Shown: positions 43,801-55,800 of the stretch, one piece after another
How the letters are laid out: each line of letters starts with the position of its first letter
How positions within the stretch are numbered: the stretch's first letter is position 1
DNA from: Amphibalanus amphitrite
Lineage: Eukaryota > Arthropoda > Thecostraca > Balanomorpha > Balanidae
Assembly (NCBI RefSeq): GCF_019059575.1
Contig: NW_024882861.1
Span: 67,001-131,000 of the forward strand
Direction: 5' to 3'
DNA: 64,000 nt
Notes under the pieces: model-generated
What the model saw: the letters and a program-made list of their open reading frames with translations, nothing else
Databases searched by the model: none
Told to the model about the DNA's origin: nothing
Position numbers and translations under genes: made by a program

Positions 43801-46800
43801 ATATGGCAAAAGTATTATTCGGAAGAAATATACATACATCGATGCATGGCACTGAAAGAACATATAAGTATTACGTCACATCAAACCAACGCTAATGAGC
43901 ACATATCTGATGGCAAGTCACGCTAACATATGCAGTTGAGCTTGTTCAGAATAAGGCCCTGACACACTCATTCGGCATATTTACGTCTGGACAACGAGTT
44001 GCGGGGAAAAGTGCTGATTTTGTTGCAGTTTTAGGAGCCAGTGATTAGGCTGGATTATTGGGTTACTTTTTCGTTCCGATTCATGTATTTCATAGTGTTT
44101 GGCTTTTGAATATTTTAGTTCTTTCAGATAAATATTACTTGCCTTACATTTTTTGTAAAAACGTTTCATTTTTTTATAAGCCGACCTTCAGAGTCCTAAA
44201 AATACATCAGCACTACAATCATTGTAAACAAACAAATGGAGCACCACTTGGCTCTGTTCCAAGGCGCTTTTTAAGTTTATCTGGTGGTTTCCGTACTCTT
44301 GTACGTCGTTTTGTTGGATGTTTTGAATCCCTTAAGATTGACTTATATCATATTTAATAAGCATGTGACTGAAAACAATCCGAAGTATCCAGGACTCAGG
44401 AGGCTGACAGAGGTCCTGACTCCTGATCAATATCAATATCAAGTTGAACTTGAAGTTATGAAATTTTGGTTGATAAACGCAAGTTGATTGGTCTCATATC
44501 AGCAAGAAAAATTAAAATTAAAAGAGCTTATTGGCCGAAAACAAGCTATAATATTGCAGATCTTTGAGCAATACTGAAGAGCGCGCTGAGCAGGATCATG
44601 CCAGAAAATGTTGACTGATGAGTGATGAGCGCATATTGATGTATTGGTATGAATATTGAATGATAACTTACAACAGCAAGATAAATTAGTGCTAACTATC
44701 AAGTTAAAAATCTAGAATGAATGGACATTGGCAGCTTTACTATGCTTAGATGCTATGCAGATTGTAATGTGCATCACCAGCATCAGGTACTCAGTGTCGA
44801 CCAAAAGAAACATGTGATCATTCCATTGCTACTGGAGGAGAAAGCTTGGATCACTAAATCCACTTGATGTTGATTTTGATGTTAATCATTACTGTATTTC
44901 TTGAGAAAAGGATTGTTATAAAATTGTCAATGTGACAATCCATGCAACGATGTGATCATATAATGTGTTCATAGTCATTCGTGATAGTGATTGTTGGTGC
45001 AATATACAATGGCAAAGCTCTCCTGTGATGGCCAGCAGTGACTCAGAGCTTAGAAGTATTAGTTTTCTTCACAAGGCTGGGATAAAAAGTACTGAGGGAG
45101 TAGGTTTAGTCGGGTTAGTTTAGATTCGGTTATATTATGTTTTTTAATTTGCCAGGTGTCCATAAAAATGTGACCTGAGCAATGAGCATACCTGAATAAC
45201 CTGACAGCTGACCTAACCTCAATCATCACACATATTTCCAGCCTACCCAAGACCTGCATAGCAGTAACACCCAGTTATAGGTAGGTACTCACCCTAACTC
45301 AATCTTACCTGCTAACCTTCTACTTGCCAATAGTTAGCTCACCTTGCCAAGCTGCATCCAGGGAAACAGTCAACTGAAGAACTGGCTCATTGGGTGGCTG
45401 GTGTGAGTCTGTGCATTTAAAGCGTTTCTTCTCTGAAGCTGCTCTGCACTGCTGTATGTTGATGCTCAGAAAATGTGGGAATATATATTACTGACCGGGC
45501 CGACGAAATTATTTGGAAACGAGGTTTGCAAAATTGACGGAGGCCCGAGTGCGGAGCACGAGGGCCGGAGTCAAATTTTGCAAGCCGAGTTTCCAAATAA
45601 TTTCGTACGGCTGAGGTCAGTAAGATTTTTCCTACATGCCGCATACGTGCTAAGTAGTTTCGACTGGTTTTAGTGACACTTTTATACAATTGTTTTGTCT
45701 ATAATTTCCGAACAGTGATTGCGCTACTGCTGTGGATAAAGCTTTAAAGGAAATTTATAGAAGAAAATGCATCAAAATACCCTACTTCAAAAAGAATCGC
45801 GTCTGAAAAATATCAACTCAGAATAGCACAACAACTGGATATCCGAGGAACATAATACATGAATAATTTGCCACGACATAAGAACAAGAAGAAAGTATAA
45901 TATTCCTAGTGATTAAACGTGAATTTTCCAGTGTTCTTGCAAGATTCTTCTTTGTTATGTAATCGTACTATGCTGATGCTCTATGGCTAAACTTTCGTGA
46001 AATACATTATATTTTCCATATTGTACATGTTTGTTTCGAGGAAAGGACTACAACTTTCAAATTATAACGCAATGACTTAGGCCCAAGGTATCAGTGGACA
46101 TATCAAACGAAGCTAAGACAACAAGCGATAACGGATTTCGATAGGCGCATATCTTACCATAATTTCGGCTTTGTAACCAATACAAAATATTTCAAAACCC
46201 TTGATAAGCAGAACAGATATTTTTTAACCAAAAATTGTTAGTTTTCTTATTTTACGCGGCAAATATCATGCAATAATTATGTCAATTATACATTCCCTGT
46301 CAATTATACCTCTGGGCTAATGTGATAAACTGTAGTTTAGAGGTCATTGCCCTGGGCAGTAAACCCGGGCAGTAAACTTTTGTTTCCTGCCCGGCCTATC
46401 AAATAACATGGCATTTTGACACCGACAGTTTCTTGGTCATAGTTTTACTGCCCGGCTCGTGCTGTGCTTAAGACATACCCCGGCATGTAGGAAATGATTA
46501 CTAAGCTACTTTAGTGCTTTGTTAATGCTCGAGACATGAACAAGTACAGATCCTGCACTTGCAGGGTACAGCTATGAGTTAGGTGCTAGGTGAGTATGTT
46601 ATGTGAATGTGCTGTTCCCTGTTTGACCATAGTAAGTATACAAACAAGCACAGGGTCACAGTTATATTCAATCTCCAAATAAACATACAACAAAAGCGGC
46701 CATATAGCCTCACTCCGAACACACCACAAAGAACTTAAGCCTTTGCAGGCACAAAAATGCTTTGATTTACAGGACAGGTATACAATATATCCTCTGTTCT

Positions 46801-49800
46801 TGGGGATCTTGCTGCCAAGTTGAGGCACGATGACTGAACTTCAGAATTGATCAACCTTTTCTTCTTAGCCACTGCTTATATACGAGATAGACCAGATAGA
46901 CCAAATGCTTGTTTGTAAACTGCCTTCAAAAATTTAATGATCCACCTTCAATTCTGACATGAAGGCACAAATAAAATAGTTCCCTCTCCTTTTGGAATAC
47001 ACAAAGCAAAATATTTAATAACTTCTAGTGGATGGACAAGAGCAATTAGCATAGCTTCCCTCAAGTTTTGCTCAAGTTCTGGCACACTGACGCTTATTCG
47101 CTTCATATTTTGTAACAAACGCGCTAAAACTGCAATTTAACAGCACTATATGCTTCTTGACAAAATGCAAAAGTAGTAAAAATTTAGCCCTGGTGGCATT
47201 CATTCTTGGTGGAAACGTAATTACAAAATATTTTGTAGCAACTATTAAATTCCGGCCGAAAACAGTGCACGGTTTAAGAAAGAATCATTCCAATGACGTT
47301 CCATTCTTGCGGTCCTGAAATCGCCACTATTTCCGGCCTCTCCAACGCAACTCGTTGTCCAGACGTAAATATGCACTCATTCGAGTCCCGTTTTTTGTTC
47401 GTACGACAGAAGACGCATCATATAGTAAATACCGAGTCACGAATGTGCTGCTAAGCTTATTGATTATATCATTCATGACAATCATTTAATGTCAACATTT
47501 TTTTCCAGTCACTCAACCATTGAAACTGAAAAATACTTCTGTCGGTACAAGTGGAGGTCCAGCGCTTTTGGCTCCCCCACCAGCACCACTTCCATCCTTC
47601 TCCGGGCCTCATTGTTCTCTGGAGTGACAGAGGGTTTGGGAGGGGGCGGCCGGCGGCAGCTGCCTGCTGCGAGCCGGTACAGCTGCGTCGTTATTTACTG
47701 GGGCGGGGACGTCTCGACACTGAAACCGAGACAGTCGCAGCAGATAAAGCACTCTGTTAGGAGTGCCCGCGGCGAACCGACAGTGAGAATAAGACAGTGT
47801 CATGCGGAGCTGATAAAGTGTGCCCAGTTTTAGCACTCTATAGAGACAACCACCACCACGGATTGATAAATTTGATTTGATGGAAGACGCGCGTGTCGGA
47901 CGGTTACCAATAAAAAAATGAAATAAAAATGGAGTGGTGCTAGATTTTTCGTAAGGTCGACGACGACTGAAATATTCGCAGAAATAAGCGCGTCACGGCG
48001 AATACACGACATTTACACCTTTACACCTATGTCTTGTAAAGTCGGGCGAGAACCAGATAAGTAACACGCATCTGACCTCATGTTCAATAATTTTGCGTTC
48101 CTACATTCATATGTAAGGTTCGTGGTACATGCTTACCTAGTTCAATCCATAAAAGTTACGGTAAATATGCGTAAATTTAATTAGAGATGATAAGGCCGAT
48201 CACATTGGTATCTCCACATTTTTTTTCACCATGTAAGACTTTAATGAAATCATTTTTCATCAAGTCTAAATTTGTCTTACAACATACGAGCTGTTCTCTC
48301 ACAATGACAGCTCGCGGACATCCGAGTGGCGTGGCTCTTACAAAGCCCCCCGGGCCTCGTCTGCGACCAAGTGCGTGTGGGATTTGGACCGGATTGGTGT
48401 GGGCAGACAATAAACGGCTCGGTGCGGCACCACTCAGGCGCAGCAGAGGGACGCGGAGAGGGACGGCGGAGGGAGGAGAGAGGGACGGGGAGGGACGGCG
48501 GAGGGACAGGGGAGGGACGGGGAGGGACGAGAGAGGGACGGGGAGGGACGGCGGAGGGGACGGGGAGGGACGGGGGATGGACGGGGAGGGACGGTGCAGG
48601 GGACGGGGAGGGACGGTGCAGGGGACGGGGAGGGACGGCGGAGGGAGGAGAGGGGCAGCAGAGGGACGAGAGAGGGACGGCGAGGGCCGGGGAGGGAGGA
48701 GAGAGGGACGGCGGAGGGACGGGGAAGGACGGGGAGGGACGGCGGAGGGACGGCGTGGAGGGATCGATCGGCCCCGTCATGTCCCGTCACGGCAGCGCGG
48801 TATAGCGTGCCGGGTAATCCCGGGTGTGCACGGTACGGGCCGGCGCCGTACAACCTGGCAGACCCGGCGACGGCCCCTGTCCACGGCAGATTGTCTGGAA
48901 CCGGCCGTCACGTCTGCCGATTATCGGCTGAGGCCTCCTCCCGGCCCTTTCCGCGGGGATTCGGCGGAGGGAAGCCTCCGTAGCCTCAATTGTGGCCGGG
49001 TCGATGGTCCGGTCCGAATTTACCCAACTGAGCCCGGATCAACTCTAACCCCGCCGTAAGCCGGTCAAACGGTCATCGGAATTAGGCGCGCACAAACGTT
49101 ATTTCGTTCACGGAAACTGGTAAGAGCTCCTGGAGTGGACGCCTGTGTCTTGCCAATGTCATCAGATAATGTAGATATTGATGCTATATGATATGAAACA
49201 AGAATGTCACCTTCTATGCACTTATCAAAGTCGTTAACTCTTACCACTGTGTGGTTTGCGGTGTATTTTGCCAGTTGTACGCATCGTCGAAGGATCCAAA
49301 TTTACCACTCGCTTTGTTACCACCCTTTGCTTTATTTTCAGTTTAATACTCGAAACACCCGAGCGCTGCAGCCCATTTCAAGTATAACGACTGCATATGT
49401 CTAGTCATTTCTGTCGGCTTGTTGCCTTTCGGCGCGTCTTTACGACGGTGGCGGCGCTGTCTGGCGACAAACAGCGCTGCAGCCGACGCCGGACACCCGT
49501 GACAGATGACACCCGGCACGCTCGAGCCGGCCCGACACCCGTGACGTCATCGTGTCTCACGTGACCCCCCCCCCCCACACACACACACACGGCGGAGGAA
49601 AGGGGTCGGCTGTCTCAGACAGTGAGGGTATGGACTAGAGATGTCAATCGGATACCAACGTTTTGGTATACCGATACCAAACCGATACCAACTTGGTATT
49701 TAGTATTTCAATCGTAATGTGTTTGGTATTTTGTTGGTATCATAACCCTCACTTATGCATAGAGGCTAAGAAATCGGTAAAAAGTTGGTATTTCCCTCAT

Positions 49801-52800
49801 TTTCCCGAGTTGGTTTGGTTTCGGTATTTTCCCGTGGTTTTGGTTGGTATTTGGTTTGGTATCGGTATTCCGATTTTCCGTAATTGACATCACTAGTGTG
49901 GACTACAGTCGCCGAGGGGAGGGGGGGGGGGCGACCGAAGACCGGCCGGTTTTCCTGAACTGCGCTCGCATAAACCGGCAGCAACAAGTTCGAGACGAGC
50001 GGCAACTGATGAAATGACTCCTCCGGGGGCCGCACGGTCCATTGGACACGAGTGACTTGTTTGATCCGGGCCGAGTTTTGTTTGAGCGGCAGACCGTCGC
50101 GGCCACCGTCAAGTTGTAGCGTGCAGTTCGGAACTGCCGGGTGGGGGAGCATGCATACGAGCGAATCTTCACCAGAGCCTCGGCGACATCCGACAGCCGC
50201 CTGCCAACAACGGCCGTCACCGGCGCATCATATTGTGTATTCTCTCTCAGATGGAGGCTGACCGTGGCTCTGTTGGGGTTTAGCCAGGCAGAAAATTGAC
50301 CGGGGCGGGTGCTCGAGAGATAATTCCATTATCCATCGTCACGCTACACAGCGATGTTTGGAGAACACTAGGAAAACACTGCCGTACCGCCGGCAGACAT
50401 TGCGTTATATGAGGTAGTCACCGCGGCTCGCGCCTACGTTCTCCCGCATTAATTCAGTGAAAATGTCCAGGAGTATTACAAATACATTACTTTTGGTACT
50501 TTGAGCAATAGCCCGAACCGTTTTTTTTGCACCCGTTTTATTTGCATATCTGTGGAACTACTACTTCCTAAATAACAGTGCGATATGCCTTTCTATGTTC
50601 TGGCTAAGTTAATGCGAAATTGCCTAACAAATGAACACACGTTAGGCTTCATTAGCACAGCAAGTTTTCAGCACGGCGAGCCTTCGCCAAATCACTAGCA
50701 ATTCCGGATTGTTGAGGCAGTAATCATGTTTGTCCCATTTTCAGTAACTGGGTGACCTAACTTTTGTGAAAGTTACTCAAGGGCAATCAAGACATTGATT
50801 AGTTTCTAACTAAATCGCTTGTAAAGCCGGCCTTACCACAAAGCGCGTCATACGCTGCGCGGCAGCGCGTGTTGCCAATTGTTGAGAGACGAAGAGGTTT
50901 ACGATACAGAGGCCAATTGTGTGTCAGACCAATGCCCTCTCTAAACAGTCACCAAACTATAGCTAGCACAATGTCAATACCACATACTTACCAGATGCCG
51001 TCTAAGCATGTTCTACATGCACGAGAAGATATTTGCATAAATCAACATCTGTCATAATGTTGGTCTGTATAAATCAACATACGTAGCGTGTACACAACAG
51101 ATACCGTCCATTTTCTCCGATCATTATGATCATTGATCAGCATGGCTACACACAGGCCATCGTAAGCAGTAATATATGACAGCGCCATCGGACGTTCGGC
51201 ACCCTATCAATTATATCGGGAGAGATGGGCGCCAGAGAGCAGAGAAATGCGCCCGCCGGGCCCCACTCATCGGCACGATACTCCCTCTGAGGCCGTTACA
51301 ATTCTCTGCCTGGGGCCGTAACGCTACCAGGCTTCGACAGAGAAATATTAGTATTAAGTGCTTACACAAGTTCTATATTGCAAGTTGACTCTCCGTTTCG
51401 GTAAAAGGTTTTCGATCCAACAAGTTACATCATATACCTACAAACCACAACAGACCAATGCGTTTCGCTACAGTGCTTCACATTTTCTGTAGTGGTCTGT
51501 AATCTGTACTTAAGAGTGATTCGCACTGGTCAATCACTACGGAAGGCCTGCCTTGATGGCAAAATCATTCATAGCAAAAGTCATCAATCAGTAATCACAC
51601 CTTTTTCTACAGAAATTAATTCAACTCTTTCCAGCATCTCCGAACTTGTATTCGATCCACCAATGTTGGGGCCATTTGGTCGGTCAGCTGCCGAGCCCGG
51701 TCTGGCAGCTTCTTTGAGCCAGCGATCAATGCTTGTTACACGAAAGGCCCGGGCGGGTGGCCGACCGTCGGCCGCTTACGACCGCTCTGTGACCGCCGGG
51801 GTCCCGGCACCGCCGGCGACGCGGCCGGCCTCTGATTGCGCGCCGCTCGACGAGCCACGCCGCTCGTTCGTCCGACGGAGGGAGACCGTTCCGACGGCCG
51901 CGACGTGTTGATTGGGACGGACGTGAGCGGTTCGTCGCGACCGACCCGAGCCGATGGCAGGTCGGCAAAGTTCTGCCTCCCGAGCCGCGCTGATTAGTTT
52001 GCTTTATGTGGTGCACCGGGTCGGACGACCCATGGTGTACTGGTGGGCCAGTGAAAACGAGTGCAACTGCGAGTGCAAATTTGTTCTGTGATTCGAAGTC
52101 GCAGTCTACTTCGGGCACTCACTGTGATTCAATTTTTTATATTACTTTGGTTGTTTATATGTGATTAACGATGCCAAATCACTGTCCTGGTTTTCAAGTT
52201 ATCAACGTGGAAAGCTTTATGAGATAAACAACAAAGCTAACTGTACTCGTAGGTGCACGGCGTTCCCAAGAATTTCAAAATATTGTAAAACGATAAGGTA
52301 CTCATTTCCTAAATAAAGTCCGCAGGATTGCGGCCTTAGCTAAACTTTCAAAATATTTCAGTGTCCAATTGTTCAAACTGCTGTCGTGTTGGTTGACGAC
52401 AAAGCACTTCTGGAATCTCGCAGACACCAATCACTTTTCAATCACCGAAGCAACTCTGACATAAACTGATAACCATCTACATAGAATGGGCTATTCTGAA
52501 AACAAGATCTAAGATAACCACGGTGCTCATGTGATCCATTTATCTCGCAGATCTGCTGTCCGGCCTGCCGTTCACGTTACCGGTCCGCTCTCCCCAGGAC
52601 TCGGTGTGTTCGTCAGTCGCACGGAACCAGAGGGTCTCGCCCGGTCGGCCGGCCTCCGGGTCGGCGATGAGCTGATCATCGTCAACGGATACGATGTCCG
52701 TCGATTTCCGCTGCAACAAGTGCAACAGGTAGGGAAACGCGCCCGACGTTCCTGCATTTCTTGTTATCAATCGCGACGGGAAAGAAGGGTTTTATCGATC

Positions 52801-55800
52801 CTTTGAAAGTTTGATATATTCTTATCGTTGTAAACCAGAGGGGAGATGGTTGGCTGCCGCCGACCGTCGAAGTGATTCGTCGAAAACCATTCCGGCGAAC
52901 GATCCCACGAAGCGGATCGGCTCTGATGTCATTTGGCCTCGCCAATCCACTAAATGCCTCCCCAATGTTATCCGACACCGGCTGTCAGGCCGAATCCAGA
53001 TCTGTTATTGCTACGAGCAAATTCAATCAGAATCGTTTGCATCCAATCTGCATTTATGCTAAGGCTGAAATAAAACAAACTTGTGCGGCAGTTAACCCCA
53101 ACTGTTCCAAGAATGTCGAGGTCGAACAGCAGGATGGTCTGTTCCACTAGCCTCAGTCCTGGAAATGGATTCTTTGTAAGGCTTCGGGAGCTCTTGTGTA
53201 GCTCTGCTGGAACGCACCGAAACTATTTGGTGTGCTAAATTCAGACGTTAGTTTGATATCCTCATCAAATAAGACGATTAACTTATGTAGGGATTCTTCA
53301 TTTCGTGGCCGTCGCGCGCGGTGCGTTGGTTGTCGGCTTGAGCATTGCGGTACAGTATGCATCCAGGCGCCTACGTCTGCTGCCATCTAGCGGCAGGGAC
53401 TAACTACACGTTTGTCTGGACTCCGCCACTAGATGGCCAAACAGGCCAAACACTGAGCTACTCGTGCGGCCGGAGGCTCAAGGAAAACTCAGTTGTTCCT
53501 CCAAAGGAAAAGTTCCAACTTCCAACTGGCATTCAAGTTCAACTTATAATTAGTTGACGCATTTCTTTTCCAAAACGCGCTACAATCGACTGAAACCGTG
53601 TTATAGCTCCGCCCAATTCTGAGACTAGGTAGGTATTAGGTAAAACATTAGGTATAACTACTTTACCACGTTAATTTTGTGCAAGAATCGCTATCCAGTA
53701 TCCTTCTAGGCGAGCAGTGCTCAGCTGCAGGCTATGTAGTGAAGAAAGAAAGAAAAATCATCAATGGAGATGGAACTGCTGGAACATAAATTACCATCCT
53801 AAGTCAAGAAGCATGTTCTTCCGTAAAAAAAACTGCGCTGACCTGTTTAGTTGAGAGAGCGCCAGGGGCCCGGGAACGATTTTCAAGTTGGGGGGGGCGA
53901 GCCTAAAATGCCTGACATGATGCATATGAAACAGTGGCGTAGCTAGGAGTCTAAGGGGACACGTACCCCCCCCCCCCCATCGGGTTCAAAGGGACCCTTG
54001 GGTCCGAGGGGCCCTGCGGCGCCATTTGACCGCTGAGAGTTAACGATGGCCATATTTCTACTCAGAAGGGCCCCATGGGGCTCGTTAGAGCACCTCATGG
54101 GCCCTAAATAGCCACACTAAGATCTCCATAAGGGCCCCACGCCGGCTTCTGAGGGCCTTTTGCAGACTTAAAGGGCCCCTCGGTGGTCTCCAAAGGCCCG
54201 TTACTGGCCTCTGAGAGTTCTTACCGGCCTATGAGGGGCCAGTTCTAGGGGCATTTCCCGCCTGTGATGGTCACACACTTATTTTTCTGCGGGCCCCATA
54301 ACGGCAACTGTGGGGGCCCTCATCGGCGCCTATGAGGGCCCACACCGGTGCCTCTGAGCGTCTCACACCCCCAACTCCGAGTGCCTACACCAGTGCCTAT
54401 TAAAGCCCTATATCGGCGGCTCTGAGGACCCAACCAACACCTGCGCATCTAAAGGCCACCCACTGGTGACTTGAGGGCCCCACACCGGTGACTCTGAGCC
54501 CTGAGGGCCCCACCGGCGTCTGACAGTACCATGCCGGTCTCCAAGGACCCACAGGACTTCTTCTGCCGGCCTAAGGGCCCCTTGCCGATCACTGAGAACC
54601 CCCTGCCGCCTTGTAGAGGGTTCGCGTCAGCAGCTCAAAAGACCCCACACCCGTCTGTAACGGCTCCACACCAGCGTCTATGAGGGCCCACAGCAACGCC
54701 TGTAAGGACCCTCACCGGCGCCTCTGAGAGAATCACACTAGCACCTCAGCGCCCACACCGGTACCTGCATAGTGCATGGCGGCCACACACCATGATCAGT
54801 GCCTCTAAAGGCCCCTTACCGGCGGCTCTGAGGGCCCTTACGCCGGTGATTTTGAGGGTGCTACCGATAACTGAAGGCACCACATAAGCCCTTAGTGTCG
54901 CTGAGCTTTAATCCCATACCGGCCCTCCGAGGGCGCCACGTCAGTGCACTCATTGCCCCACACCCCTCCATCTCACCCGGAGCGGGTAAACTGTGTTATA
55001 CCTATAGCAACGATTTTACCACCGTTGTACGTTATGTATTTCACAAAGCTGACTCAAGCTGGTACAGTATAAAATCTGGCCTGCCAAACTTATGGCCAAG
55101 GTCAGGCCCAAATCAAAGCGAGATGACAATAGCAGATGTTGTCAAATCGACATTGTATCAGCAGAAACCATTCAGATGGCAAGGAAAATGCCGTGTGTTG
55201 ATGTTTAGATGCATAAAAGAAGCAAGAAGGAAAGAAGTCCGGAAAAGGGAGGAAAGATCTTTTCTCGCTGCCTCAATGTTGAGGGGGCGCCGCCCCCTCG
55301 GCTCCCAAGTTGGGGGGCAAGCGCCCCCGCTTCCCCCCCCCTGTTCCCGGGTCTATGGAGAGCGCTAGCCATGTTGAGTATCACGTGACATTGCCGTGGC
55401 CGTGGTGTATTGAACCGCCCACCAGCCACCAGCCATTCATTACAATACTCATCTCGGCACTTTTTGTGTGCGCGCGGACGTCGTATCTCGCTGATAGACT
55501 GGTGCGCTGCGTGGTGCGCCATTTTCGTAGTCGGCCCGCCCCACTAATGTTCGTCATTGTTATGGCGCGCGAGCCGGCACCCGCCGCGACGGGATCCGGT
55601 GTCTCTGCGGGGAGCCTCCACTAACGAGGGACGCCGGGCGCGGGAGAGACTCGACTGGGCGGCGCAGAGATGTTAACCCTCGCCCGTAAACGGTGTTTTG
55701 CCGCCTTCGATTGTGGGGGGTTGGTGCGACCCCCCCTGGCGTTTGAAAACGGAGCGTCGTAGAGCTTAGCGGAAAAGGCCAACGGATTGCTCTCAACGAG

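Noticed and set aside
48187..49059. 290-codon frame on + and 167-codon frame on -
   Set aside because: Both are produced by the GGGACGG minisatellite and have no domain or splice support.
52531..52597. Use of the tctcgcag acceptor at 52550 for PDZ exon 2
   Set aside because: It gives phase 2 entry, incompatible with the phase 1 end of the previous exon, and adds residues that do not fit the PDZ fold; the acceptor at 52597 fits exactly.
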